Assembly (NCBI RefSeq): GCF_900601905.1
Contig: NZ_UWFA01000475.1
Span: forward strand, 62,001-126,000
DNA from: Pseudomonas viridiflava
Lineage (GTDB): Bacteria; Pseudomonadota; Gammaproteobacteria; Pseudomonadales; Pseudomonadaceae
Length of the DNA stretch: 64,000 bases
Direction of reading: 5' to 3'
Under the pieces are notes generated by a model. It saw nothing but the letters and a program-made list of their open reading frames with translations. It was not told the DNA's origin and ran no database searches. The number at the start of each line of letters is the position of its first letter. Positions within the stretch are counted from its first letter, which is position 1. This document shows positions 41,252-50,055 of this stretch, one piece after another. Position numbers and translations under genes: made by a program.

Positions 41252-42204
41252 TGGGTTCTCAGCCTCGGGTTGGAGAGGATGGCACACAAGTCAGCGATCA
41301 ATACCAGGCCCAGATAGGCCGAGCAGAACAGCATGGTGCAGGCTTGTACCAGGGCCATGTCGCGGTTGGTCACGGCATCGACCATCAGGCTGGCGACGCC
41401 GGGGTAGTTGAAGATGGTCTCGACGATCACCACCCCGCCCAGCAGGTAAGACAGGCTCAGTGCAATGGCGTTGGCGATCGGGCCGATGGCATTGGGCAGC
41501 GCATGACGCAGCACGATACGCATCGGGCTGACGCCTTTGAGGCGGGCCATTTCCACATAGGGACTGTCCAGTTGGTCGATGACGGCGGCGCGGGTCATGC
41601 GCGCCATTTGCGCGACGATCACGCAACACAGCGTCATCACCGGCAGCGCATAAGTGCGGATGAATTCCAGCGGGGAATGGGTTTCGCTGGCGTAAGACAA
41701 TGCCGACAGCCAGCCCAGATTGACGGCGAAAATCAGCACCGCCAGGGTCGCGACCAGAAATTCCGGGACGGCCACCAGGGCCAGAGTGATAAAGCTCAGC
41801 GCGCCGTCCAGCCGCCCGCCACGGCCCATGGCTGAACCGATGCCGAGCACCAGCGCAACGGGCACCGAGACCAGCGCCGTGGCACCCGCCAGCATCAGGG
41901 TATTGGGGAAGCGCCCGCCGACCAGTTCTGCCACTGACATGGCGTTGGACGCCGACTCGCCGAAATTGCCGCTGAGCAGGTTCATCAACCAGCTCAGGTA
42001 GCGCACCACACCCGGTTGATCCAGGCCCATTTTTATCCGCAATGCCGCGACCTGTTCAGGCGTCGCGAATTGCCCGAGGGCGGCTTGTGCGGCGTCGCCC
42101 GGCAGTACCGCCGTAATGGCGAACACCACCATGGAAACGATCAGCAGGGTCACGAGCGCAGCGCCGAAGCGCTTGCCGATCAACCAGAGTGTGTTGCTGT
42201 TCAT
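41248..42204 (-). CDS. ABC transporter inner-membrane permease (DppB-like)
   Basis: 318 residues, six helices. Typical DppB opening (GKRFGAALVTLLIVSMVVFA, VLPGDAAQAALGQFATPEQV), EAA loop SPYVEMARLKGVSPMRIVLR, and GGVVIVETIFNYPGVASLMV. First permease gene after the binding protein (34-base gap). It imports peptide- or opine-like solutes together with the DppC-like protein and the fused ATPase. Confidence 0.92.
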   Translation of the reverse strand: MNSNTLWLIGKRFGAALVTLLIVSMVVFAITAVLPGDAAQAALGQFATPEQVAALRIKMGLDQPGVVRYLSWLMNLLSGNFGESASNAMSVAELVGGRFPNTLMLAGATALVSVPVALVLGIGSAMGRGGRLDGALSFITLALVAVPEFLVATLAVLIFAVNLGWLSALSYASETHSPLEFIRTYALPVMTLCCVIVAQMARMTRAAVIDQLDSPYVEMARLKGVSPMRIVLRHALPNAIGPIANAIALSLSYLLGGVVIVETIFNYPGVASLMVDAVTNRDMALVQACTMLFCSAYLGLVLIADLCAILSNPRLRTQ

Positions 42205-42238
42205 GGCATTGCTCCAGCCTGAGAAAACCTACCTGCTA

Positions 42239-43876
42239 TCAAGCGTCCAGCCAGATCTGCTCGCTGAACATGTAGCCCATGAAGCCACCCAGTGGATTAC
42301 TGCCATAGCCTTTGATGCGCTTGTCGACGCCGTCGATGTTGCTGATGAAGACCGGGATGCCGATGCCGCTGTGGTCGTGCACCAGGGTCTGCATGTCGCC
42401 ATACATCTTGGCGCGCTTGGCGTCATCGGTTTCAGCACGGGCGAGCATCAGCAACTGGTCGAACTGTTCGTTTTTCCAGGCCGATTCGTTCCAGGGCGCG
42501 GCGGACTGGAAGAACTGCGAGAAGATCACGTCGGCGTTGGGGCGCGGGTTGATGTTGCCAAAGCTCAACGGGTGCTTCATCCAGTGGTTGGACCAGTAGC
42601 CGTCGCTGGGCAGGCGATTGACGTTGAGGGTCAGGCCCGCTTCCTTGGCCGATTGCTGCAACAGCACGGCAATGTCGACTGAACCGGTGGCGGCCGGGGA
42701 GGCAGCCACGGCCATGGTGATTTTTTCCATGCCGGCTTTTTTCAGGTGGAAGCGGGCTTTTTCCGGGTCGTACACGCGCTGCGGCAAATCTGCATTGAAG
42801 TAACGCGAACCTGGGGAAATCGGCGTGTCGTTACCGACGCGGGCATAGCCACGGAACACGGCGGATTTGACCTGTTCGCGATCCAGCAAGTACTTCATGG
42901 CCAGGGTGAAGTCCGGGTTCTGGCCGGGCATCTGGTCCTGGCGGATGATCAGGTCGGTGTAGTTGCCTGACGGTGCGTCGAACACGCTGTGCTTGGCGCT
43001 GGCGGCAATGCGCGAGGTGGAGCGCGGGTTGACCTCGTTGATCAGGTGCACATCGCCGGACAACAGCGCGTTGACCCGCGAAGGCTCGTCACCGATGGCG
43101 ATGAATTCGATTTCGTCCAGGTAGGGCAGGCCCGGCTTCCAGTAGTTCGGGTTGCGCACGCTGATCGAACGCACGCCCGGCTTGAATTCCTTGACCTTGA
43201 ACGGCCCGGTGCCGATGCCCAGGTTGAAGTCAGTGGTGCCTTCGGGAACGATCAGCAGGTGCGACACCGCCAGAATCGACGGCAGTTCGGCGTTGGCCGA
43301 GGTCAGGCGAATCTGCACTTCGTTGGGGCCGCTGGCTTTGACTTCTTCGACCTGAGCCATCAACGGCATGACCTTGGAGCCGGTCAGCGGGTCTTTGTGG
43401 CGGCTGAGGGAGAACACCACGTCGGCGGGGGTCAGCGCCTTGCCGTTGTGAAAGGTCACATCCTTGCGCAGGGTCACGGTCCAGAGCGTGGCGTCGCTGC
43501 TCTCGATGCGTTCGGCGAGCTCCATTTGCGGCACCAGGTGCTGATCGAAGCGGGTCAGGCCGTTGTAGAACATGTAATGGCGTACGTAATCGGTCGACAA
43601 CGCGCCCTTGGCCGGGTCGAGGGTGTCGGCGGTGGAACTGGACATGCCTGCAACGCGAATTCGCCCGCCAGGTTTGCCCTTGCCGGGCGCTGCGGCGTCG
43701 TCGGCGAAGACCTTGCCGGCGGCGCCAAACAGGTTGGTCGCACCGCTGGCAACAACGCCAGCCACGCCCAGCATGCGCAGCGCGTCACGGCGTGACAGGC
43801 CGCGATTGAGCCCTTCGAACACGCGCAGGCTGTCCTGGCCCGAGATCAGTCGCGAATCGTCTTTGTTGTCAGCCAT
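42239..43876 (-). CDS. Peptide/opine-type ABC substrate-binding protein with Tat signal
   Basis: 545 residues, SBP family 5. The N-terminus has a twin-arginine signal: GLSRRDALRMLGVAGVVASG (26-45), preceded by a long 25-residue n-region. The mature part has the family marks VTLRKDVTFHNGKALTPADV and GTGPFKVKEFKPGVR. Tat export of a family-5 binding protein suggests it folds in the cytoplasm first. It is the binding component of the importer. ATG 43876; the next gene upstream ends 93 bases away. The ligand cannot be read from sequence. Confidence 0.9.
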   Translation of the reverse strand: MADNKDDSRLISGQDSLRVFEGLNRGLSRRDALRMLGVAGVVASGATNLFGAAGKVFADDAAAPGKGKPGGRIRVAGMSSSTADTLDPAKGALSTDYVRHYMFYNGLTRFDQHLVPQMELAERIESSDATLWTVTLRKDVTFHNGKALTPADVVFSLSRHKDPLTGSKVMPLMAQVEEVKASGPNEVQIRLTSANAELPSILAVSHLLIVPEGTTDFNLGIGTGPFKVKEFKPGVRSISVRNPNYWKPGLPYLDEIEFIAIGDEPSRVNALLSGDVHLINEVNPRSTSRIAASAKHSVFDAPSGNYTDLIIRQDQMPGQNPDFTLAMKYLLDREQVKSAVFRGYARVGNDTPISPGSRYFNADLPQRVYDPEKARFHLKKAGMEKITMAVAASPAATGSVDIAVLLQQSAKEAGLTLNVNRLPSDGYWSNHWMKHPLSFGNINPRPNADVIFSQFFQSAAPWNESAWKNEQFDQLLMLARAETDDAKRAKMYGDMQTLVHDHSGIGIPVFISNIDGVDKRIKGYGSNPLGGFMGYMFSEQIWLDA

Positions 43877-43969
43877 ATCAGTTCTACCTGTCGATAAAGG
43901 GAATGCATGAGTTGCTCACGGTTGACCGGAGCGTCCTTGAAACGCACACAACGACGGTGAAGCAAAAAA

Positions 43970-45244
43970 CTAATGCCGGGCATCCTGAAAGCGGTACCAG
44001 GCGCCCACCAGCGGCAGGAACCAGGGCGTGCCGAAATGCCCGGGGACCGCTGGCCAGTCAAGCTCGCGCCAGGGGTTGGCCTGCGGCTTGCCGTCCATCA
44101 CATCGGCCATGACCTGGCCCATGTGCACCGACATCTGCACGCCGTGGCCGCTGTAGCCCATGGAATAGAAAACCCCGTCGTGCTCGCCCGCACGGGGCAG
44201 GCGGTCAGAGGTCATGTCCACCAGCCCGCCCCAGCAGTAATCCACTCTGGCGCTGGCCAACTGCGGGAACATCTGCACCATGGCGGCCCTCAGCACCTGG
44301 CCGCTCTTGGCGTCAGAGGTGGCGTTGGACATGGCGAAGCGTGCGCGGCCGCCGAACAGCAGGCGGTTGTCCGGCGTCAGGCGGAAGTAATTGCCGATCA
44401 TGCGGCTAGTGACGTAAGCGCGCTGCCGGGGCAGCAGTTGATCGATCAACGCCTGGGGCAGCACTTCGGTGACGATCACGAAACTGCCTACCGGCACGAT
44501 GCGCCGCCGGTACCAGCCCGGCCCGCCATGCTGGCAAGCCCCGGTGGCGAGCAGAATCTGCCGGGCCTGCAGGCTGCCTTTGGCGGTGTTGACCTGAAAT
44601 CCTGAGGCATTGGCCTTCCAGTCTCTGACGGCAGCGTCCTGAAACACCCGCGCCCCATGGCGCACGGCAGCATCGGCCAGCCCGGCACCAAAGCGCCCGA
44701 TATGCATCTGCACGCCATTGCGCTGCAGCAGGCCGCCGTGGAACCCGGCCGAGTCCACCTCGGCGCGGGTTTGCTCGGCAGTCAGCAATTCGACGTCGGC
44801 ATCCACTTCGCGCCGGATCAGCTCGCAGGTGCGGGCCATCGACTCGAAGTGCAGGGGTTTAGCCGCCAGCTTCAGCTTGCCGTTGCGGGTCATGTCACAG
44901 GCGATCTGCTCCTGGTCGACCAGCGTGACCACTGTCTTCACCGCGCTTTCGTAAGCCTGGTAATACGCCCGGGCCTGCGCCGCGCCGAGGCTGGCGGTCA
45001 ATGCCGAATAATCCTGAGCGACGCCGGTATTGCACTGGCCTCCGTTGCGCCCGGAGGCTTCGCCAATCACCTTGCCAGCTTCCAGCACCACCACACTTGC
45101 GCCGCGCATCGCCAAGGTGCGCGCCGCCGACAGCCCGGTAAAACCGCCCCCGACAATGGCGACGTCGACCTGGCCTTCCACCGGGCCGGCCTGCGCGCCG
45201 GTAAACGCCGGTGCGGTATCCAGCCAGTAAGATTCACTTCGCAT
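43970..45244 (-). CDS. FAD-dependent amine oxidase (PuuB-like gamma-glutamylputrescine oxidase family)
   Basis: 424 residues. DAO fold: N-terminal YWLDTAPAF motif common to PuuB/OrdL, then VAIVGGGFTGLSAARTLAMR (28-47) and EASGRNGGQCNTG. The C-terminus has LFGGRARFAMSN and YSMGYSGHGVQMSVHMGQVM. The family oxidises gamma-glutamylated or free amines to aldehyde and hydrogen peroxide in the cytoplasm. It lies upstream of the importer and downstream of the HAD gene (54-base gap), as part of the same strand run. An aldehyde product could go to one of the two aldehyde dehydrogenases here. Substrate unproven. Confidence 0.88.
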   Translation of the reverse strand: MRSESYWLDTAPAFTGAQAGPVEGQVDVAIVGGGFTGLSAARTLAMRGASVVVLEAGKVIGEASGRNGGQCNTGVAQDYSALTASLGAAQARAYYQAYESAVKTVVTLVDQEQIACDMTRNGKLKLAAKPLHFESMARTCELIRREVDADVELLTAEQTRAEVDSAGFHGGLLQRNGVQMHIGRFGAGLADAAVRHGARVFQDAAVRDWKANASGFQVNTAKGSLQARQILLATGACQHGGPGWYRRRIVPVGSFVIVTEVLPQALIDQLLPRQRAYVTSRMIGNYFRLTPDNRLLFGGRARFAMSNATSDAKSGQVLRAAMVQMFPQLASARVDYCWGGLVDMTSDRLPRAGEHDGVFYSMGYSGHGVQMSVHMGQVMADVMDGKPQANPWRELDWPAVPGHFGTPWFLPLVGAWYRFQDARH

Positions 45245-45298
45245 GTCTGTGGTCCTTTGCCTGTTGCCGTTGGCAGGTGACGTCGCCTTGCTTGCAGA

Positions 45299-45967
45299 TT
45301 ACAGGCCGACCAGCGCGGGCAAGCCGCCGATGTCCTTGATGGTGTGGTGACCGTAGACCGCATTGCCGGGCACGTCATGGCCGCGATCCACGAACGCACG
45401 GTTCTTGATTTTCATGTCATGGGCCGACAGCAGGTCGTAACGGAAACTGGAGGACACGTGCAGCACGTCTTCAGGGCCACAACCGAGGTTGTCGAGCATG
45501 AACTCGAACGCACGCAGGCGTGGCTTGTAGGCCTGGGCCTGTTCAGCGGTGAAGACTTTATGGAACGGCGCACCGAGCATGCTCACGTTGGACATGATCT
45601 GGCTGTCGCTGGCGTTGGAGAAAATCACCAGCGGGATCTTGTCGGCGATCTTCGACAGGCCGGCCGGAACATCGGCGTGCGGGCCCCAGGTTGGAACCGC
45701 GTCGTAGTACATCTGGCCTTCCTGGCGATAGTCGACACCCCAGCGTTTGCAGGTCCGCTCCAGCGCCGTCTTGATGATCTCGTCATAAGGCACCCAGTCA
45801 CCCATGACCTGATCCAGACGGTAGGCGGAGAAATCCTTGACGAATTGATCCATGCGTTCAGCGGGGACACGGTCAGCAAACAGCTCACGGGTCATGCTGC
45901 CCATATGAAAGTTGGTCAGTGTGCCGTAGCAATCGAACGTAATGAATTTGGGTCGAAGAAAGCTCAT
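45299..45967 (-). CDS. Haloacid dehalogenase type II-like HAD hydrolase
   Basis: 222 residues. Motif I FITFDCYGTLTNF with the nucleophile Asp, motif II VIFSNASDS, motif III lysine in YKPRLRAFEF, and late acid in VSSSFRYDLLSAHDM. This is the L-2-haloacid dehalogenase branch of HAD, but many members act on other substrates. First gene of the long minus-strand catabolic run; the promoter should lie in 45968-46150. ATG 45967. Dehalogenation is not implied by the context; a phosphatase or repair role is equally possible. Confidence 0.83.
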   Translation of the reverse strand: MSFLRPKFITFDCYGTLTNFHMGSMTRELFADRVPAERMDQFVKDFSAYRLDQVMGDWVPYDEIIKTALERTCKRWGVDYRQEGQMYYDAVPTWGPHADVPAGLSKIADKIPLVIFSNASDSQIMSNVSMLGAPFHKVFTAEQAQAYKPRLRAFEFMLDNLGCGPEDVLHVSSSFRYDLLSAHDMKIKNRAFVDRGHDVPGNAVYGHHTIKDIGGLPALVGL

Positions 45968-46672
45968 TGAGTGCGGTCCTGAAGTTCGTTAAGTCGGGGG
46001 CGAGGCCTGCTCGGGCTTCTGTTTCAATGCCGGTGATGCAACCCTGCACCACACCTTCATTACAACACCGTGAAATCAGCAGATGGCGTTAAAAGTGCTG
46101 GCTGGTTGATAGAAAGCACCGTTTTACGGGTCAGCCTCAGCAGACTTTGCGGGTCGCTCCAGCCTTGGGCGGGCCGCGTGTTTATGCGTATTTATGCGCG
46201 TTAATGGTGCCCCGCCGAGAGCAAACCCCGACCGCGCACGGCAGAACCTGCGCCGCAGGGCATGTCGCAGAACAAAGCAGGATCTGCAGGAGCCATCGGA
46301 GGTTACGACGGTCGCAATCGCGGTGTGTCAGGCGGATGGCTATCGCGAGCAAGCTCACTCCTACAGGCTCGCTCATATCTGTAGGAGCTCACCGAGGTTA
46401 CGAGGCCAGCGATGGCGGTGTGTCAGGCAGGTCGCTATCGCGGACTCGCGCTGCTCGCGCGCTCCTACAGGTCCTGCGTTTTGTCTGGAATAACGCCGAT
46501 CGGTCGCTATCGCGGTGTGGCTGGAATAACGCGGAATCTGTAGGAGCCATCGGAGGTTACGACGGTCGCGATGGCGGTGTGTCAGGCGGATCGCTATCGC
46601 GAGCAAGCTCACTCCTACAGGCTCGCGCCTATCTGTAGGCGCTCACCGAGGTAACGAGGCCAGGGCAGACGC
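45968..46672. repeat. 705-bp gene-free region with composite REP array
   Basis: The first 300 bases hold no recognised gene and probably the promoter of the dehalogenase-led operon. From about 46284 to 46672 there is a repeat array. A unit CATCGGAGGTTACGACGGTC at about 46295 recurs at about 46548, each followed by GTGTGTCAGGCGGAT and GCTATCGCGAGCAAGCTCAC. A second unit, GAGCTCACCGAGGTTACGAG at 46385, recurs with changes (GCGCTCACCGAGGTAACGAG) at 46639. Open frames that cross the array are artefacts of the repeats. Confidence 0.8.
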
Positions 46673-48145
46673 TTATTGTGCGATATCGATCAACACGCTT
46701 TTAAACCGCAGGTTGGCTTCAAACGCTTCGCGGCCCAGGTCTTTGCCGATGCCGGAGCGTTTATAGCCCCCGGTGGGCAGGATGTAATCGTTGCTGCGCC
46801 CGTAACGGTTGACCCAGACGGTGCCGACTTCCAGCTTGCGAATCAGCCGCAGGGCGCGGCTCAGGTCGGCGGTGTGCACACCCGCGCACAGGCCATAGGT
46901 GTCGTGTTCGGCCAGCTGCAGGGCGTGTTCTTCGGAGTCGAAGGGCTGGATGGTCAGCACCGGCCCGAAGATCTCTTCGCAGACTGCCGGGTTGTGGCTG
47001 TCCACGGCGGTCAGCAAGGTCGGCTGGTAATACGCCCCGCCCATGCCTTCAAACAGCCCGCCGCCGGCCAATACTTCAGCACCGGCTTGTCGCGCGCGTT
47101 GCACGATGCTGTCGATGCGGTTGCCTTGCAGGCGGGAAATGATCGGCGGCAAGGTGGCGTCCGACGCCCAGGTCGGGCCGGGGCGCAGCGCGGCGAAATA
47201 ACCCTGAAGATGCTCGATGAACGGTGCCATGATCGAGCGTTCGATCAGCAGCCGCGAGCCCGACACACAGACCTGCCCGGCATTGCCGGTAATCGCCAGC
47301 GCGACCGTGCGAGCGGTTTTCGCAAGGTCCGGGACATCTGCGAATACCAGCTGCGGGCTCTTGCCGCCAAGCTCCAGAGTCACCGGTTTGGGGCCGACCA
47401 GCGCACAGGTGGACATGATGCTCGACCCTGTGGCGGTCGAGCCGGTGAAGGTCACTTTCGAGATGCGCGGATGCCGACACAGCGCATCGCCGGTGGTGCG
47501 CCCGTCGCCCTGCACCACGTTGAAGATCCCGGCGGGCAGCCCCGCCTGCACCGCCAGTTCGGCAAAGCGCAGGCTGGAAAACGGCGTCAGTTCCGAAGGC
47601 TTGAGCACCACGGCGTTACCCGCCGCCAGCGCCGGGGCGACTTTCCAGTGGCCCATGCTCAGAGGGAAATTCCACGGTGCAATCGCGCCGATTACGCCAT
47701 ACGGTTCGGCTATCTGCATGCCCAGCCGATCGGTCTGGGTCGCGGCCACTTCGCCGCCATGCTTGTCGGCCAGCTCGGCAAAAAACCGGATGCCCTCGGC
47801 CACGTAAGGGATGTCCCAGGCCAGCACGTCCTTGAACGGGCGGGTCGAGCCCACCGCTTCCAGCGGGCCGAGTATTGCGCCATCGGCTTCGATCAGGTTG
47901 GCCCAGCGACGCATCACCCGTGCGCGCTCGCGTGGCGGGCGGCTGGCCCAGTCGCTGGTTTTGAACGCTTGCCAGGCATTGCTCACCGCTTCGTCCACCA
48001 TGTCCGCATCGGCCAGCGGCAAGCCCGCGTAGACCTGGCCATCGGAAGGGCGCGAGACGTCCATGCCGGACTGGGCATCGCGATAACGACCGCCAATGAA
48101 ATGCGCGCTGCGAACGTTGATGTGACGAGGATCGAAGCTAGCCAT
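46673..48145 (-). CDS. Aldehyde dehydrogenase family protein
   Basis: 490 residues from ATG 48145, which has GGAG 8 bases upstream; ATG 48202 would add 19 residues and a longer frame reaches 48364, overlapping the divergent gene. Conserved parts: AIAPWNFPLSMGHWKVAPAL, TFTGSTATGSSI, catalytic Glu in VTLELGGKSPQ and catalytic Cys in ITGNAGQVCVSGSR, then PTGGYKRSGIGKDLGREAFE. It resembles betaine-aldehyde/gamma-glutamyl-aminobutyraldehyde dehydrogenases. Nearby amine oxidases could supply its aldehyde. The gene is divergent from the GNAT gene and separated from the amine-oxidase operon by the REP array. Confidence 0.87.
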   Translation of the reverse strand: MASFDPRHINVRSAHFIGGRYRDAQSGMDVSRPSDGQVYAGLPLADADMVDEAVSNAWQAFKTSDWASRPPRERARVMRRWANLIEADGAILGPLEAVGSTRPFKDVLAWDIPYVAEGIRFFAELADKHGGEVAATQTDRLGMQIAEPYGVIGAIAPWNFPLSMGHWKVAPALAAGNAVVLKPSELTPFSSLRFAELAVQAGLPAGIFNVVQGDGRTTGDALCRHPRISKVTFTGSTATGSSIMSTCALVGPKPVTLELGGKSPQLVFADVPDLAKTARTVALAITGNAGQVCVSGSRLLIERSIMAPFIEHLQGYFAALRPGPTWASDATLPPIISRLQGNRIDSIVQRARQAGAEVLAGGGLFEGMGGAYYQPTLLTAVDSHNPAVCEEIFGPVLTIQPFDSEEHALQLAEHDTYGLCAGVHTADLSRALRLIRKLEVGTVWVNRYGRSNDYILPTGGYKRSGIGKDLGREAFEANLRFKSVLIDIAQ

Positions 48146-48362
48146 GAAGGACTCCAGCGCAGAGAAATCGAGGTGTCCATCGTAGAAAAAATCGCCAAGC
48201 ATTTGCTGCCGACCTTGGCGTCGATTTAAGCAGTAACTGTGGTCAGCAGCGGCTGGCTTCGCGCATTCTGCCGAATCACCGCGAGCCCCTTGCCACGCCC
48301 TGTAAACAGGTGGGATACAGGCACCATTGCCTTTGCGCGCCCTTTGAACGGAGAGCTTTATC

Positions 48363-49220
48363 ATGGCCGACTCGCAACGTCCTTCGTATGACTATCGCCC
48401 GATGACCGCCGACGATGTGGAGGCGGCGCACCAGCTTTCAGTGCAGCTCAAATGGCCCCATCGGCGTGAAGACTGGGCCATGTTGCAGCGCGTCAGCCAA
48501 GGCTTCGTGGCCGAAGATCAAGGGCGGCTGATCGGCAGTGCGTTTACCTGCCATCAAGGGGAGTTTTCGACCATTGGCCTGGTGATCGTCAGTGATGACT
48601 ACCAGGGCAAGGGCATTGGCCGACAGCTGATGAACCTGGCCATCGACGCCGCTACCCCGCGCACCGCGATCCTCAACGCGACCCTGGCGGGAGCGCCGCT
48701 TTACGCGAGCATGGGCTTTGTCGATTTCGGCCGGGTCGAGCAGCGCCAGGGCAACGTCCAGGCGCCCCCCGCAACGGCGCTTGCTGCCGGTGAGCGCAGC
48801 TGTGTGTTGAGGGAGGCGGATTACCCTCGGGTCATCGAGCTGGCCAATGCAGCCAGCGGGTTGGACCGCAGCAGCGTGCTCAAGGACCTGCTGCCCGGCG
48901 TGGAGCAATCGGTGGCCATCGAACGCGATGGGCAATTGCAGGCGTTTGCCCTGCTGCGCCCGTTTGGTCGCGGTCGCTGCATCGGCCCGGTGATCGCGCA
49001 GAACGTCGAGCAGGCGCGCTACCTGATCGGCGCACTGCTGCGCCAGGTACCCGATGCCTTTGTGCGCATCGATATCCCGACCGATAACGGCCTCGGCGAG
49101 TGGCTGGACGAAGCTGGCCTCAAGGCCGTTGACAGTGTGACGCCCATGGCCAAAGGCACGGCGCCGCAAGCCGCTGGCGGCGTTGCCCAGTTTGCCCTGA
49201 TCACCCAAGCCATTGGCTAA
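48363..49220 (+). CDS. GNAT N-acetyltransferase (YitH-like two-domain)
   Basis: 285 residues. N-terminal GNAT domain: DVEAAHQLSVQLKWPHRRED, VIVSDDYQGKGIGRQLMNLA (acetyl-CoA motif Q/RxxGxG/A) and LYASMGFVDFGRVE. The C-terminal half (about 140-285) is the DUF-type second domain seen in YitH-like acetyltransferases. It acetylates an amine or amino acid substrate that is not known. It is followed after 15 bases by the bicupin gene and probably makes a two-gene unit. ATG 48363. Confidence 0.85.
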   Translation: MADSQRPSYDYRPMTADDVEAAHQLSVQLKWPHRREDWAMLQRVSQGFVAEDQGRLIGSAFTCHQGEFSTIGLVIVSDDYQGKGIGRQLMNLAIDAATPRTAILNATLAGAPLYASMGFVDFGRVEQRQGNVQAPPATALAAGERSCVLREADYPRVIELANAASGLDRSSVLKDLLPGVEQSVAIERDGQLQAFALLRPFGRGRCIGPVIAQNVEQARYLIGALLRQVPDAFVRIDIPTDNGLGEWLDEAGLKAVDSVTPMAKGTAPQAAGGVAQFALITQAIG

Positions 49221-49235
49221 CCCGGAGTTTTTTGT

Positions 49236-49949
49236 ATGTCACAGCTGAATGCTTTGCTGTTGGTCCGTGCGGACGGCAGCCCGACGGATACCCCGCTGAC
49301 CCGCGGCGCGCTGGGCGCAGGCGACCCGTTTGCCGAGGTGCGGGACAGTGCCTGCACCGGGCCGCAGGGGGTCAGCGCCGGGGTGATCAGGGCAAGCGGC
49401 ACCTGGCGCAGCGAAGTCTATCCGTTCACCGAAATGCTGGTAGTGCATCAGGGCCGGGTCAGCCTGCAGGTCAATGGCGAATCTCTCGCGGCGGGGCCCG
49501 GAGAAAGCGTTGTGATCGAGCAGGGCGTGGCGTGCCGGATCGACGCCGCGGAGGGCAGTGTCTGGGCGTTTTGTGCCTCGGTGGCTTCAGAGCATCCGGC
49601 CCAGGCCGGGTTGACCTGGGTCGACCGTTACGTGGCGCTGGCCCCCTCGGCGGCACCCGAGCCAGGCATCCTGATTGGCCCGACCCCGCAATGCCGGTCG
49701 CACAATGCCTTTGTCGACCCCAACGGCCCGCTGCGCATCGGCGTCTGGGATTCGACCCCTTACACCCGTGGCGGCCGCCCGCATAAAGTCCACGAGCTGA
49801 TGCATTTGATCGAAGGCCAGGTGACCCTCACCGGCGAAGACGGCACAGCGCTGACGGTCAACACCGGCGACACCGTGTTCGTTGCCCAGGGCACCCATTG
49901 CGCGTGGCACAGCAGCGTGTACGTGCGCAAGTTCTATGCGGTGGTGTGA
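49236..49949 (+). CDS. Bicupin protein of unknown function
   Basis: 237 residues with two cupin folds: first about 40-120 (YPFTEMLVVHQGRVSLQVNG, GPGESVVIEQG), second about 160-237 (KVHELMHLIEGQVTLTGEDG, NTGDTVFVAQGTHCAWHSS). The second keeps a Glu/His pattern (HELMHL and THCAWH) that could bind a metal; the first lacks most histidines. Such ethanolamine/(S)-ureidoglycine-type cupins are often found with amine catabolism. ATG 49236 with GGAG upstream. Function not assigned. Confidence 0.8.
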   Translation: MSQLNALLLVRADGSPTDTPLTRGALGAGDPFAEVRDSACTGPQGVSAGVIRASGTWRSEVYPFTEMLVVHQGRVSLQVNGESLAAGPGESVVIEQGVACRIDAAEGSVWAFCASVASEHPAQAGLTWVDRYVALAPSAAPEPGILIGPTPQCRSHNAFVDPNGPLRIGVWDSTPYTRGGRPHKVHELMHLIEGQVTLTGEDGTALTVNTGDTVFVAQGTHCAWHSSVYVRKFYAVV

Positions 49950-49966
49950 GGGCTGAAAAGTGACCT

Positions 49967-50055
49967 CGTAGGAGCGGCTTTAGCCGCGAGCGATGGTGCT
50001 GACGATGAACATCCAGCGTATACGCCACCACCTTCGCGGCTAAAGCCGCTCCTAC
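49967..50055. repeat. REP palindrome overlapping the galM-like stop codon
   Basis: Arms CGTAGGAGCGGCTTTAGCCG (49967) and complementary CGGCTAAAGCCGCTCCTACA ending near 50056, about 42 bases apart. Same class as 935-1024. The right arm covers the TAG stop (50052-50054) of the aldose epimerase gene. Confidence 0.88.

Noticed and set aside
46147..46638. Open frames of 60-163 codons across the REP array
   Set aside because: They are translations of repeat units and show the same peptide twice; no ribosome site or family.
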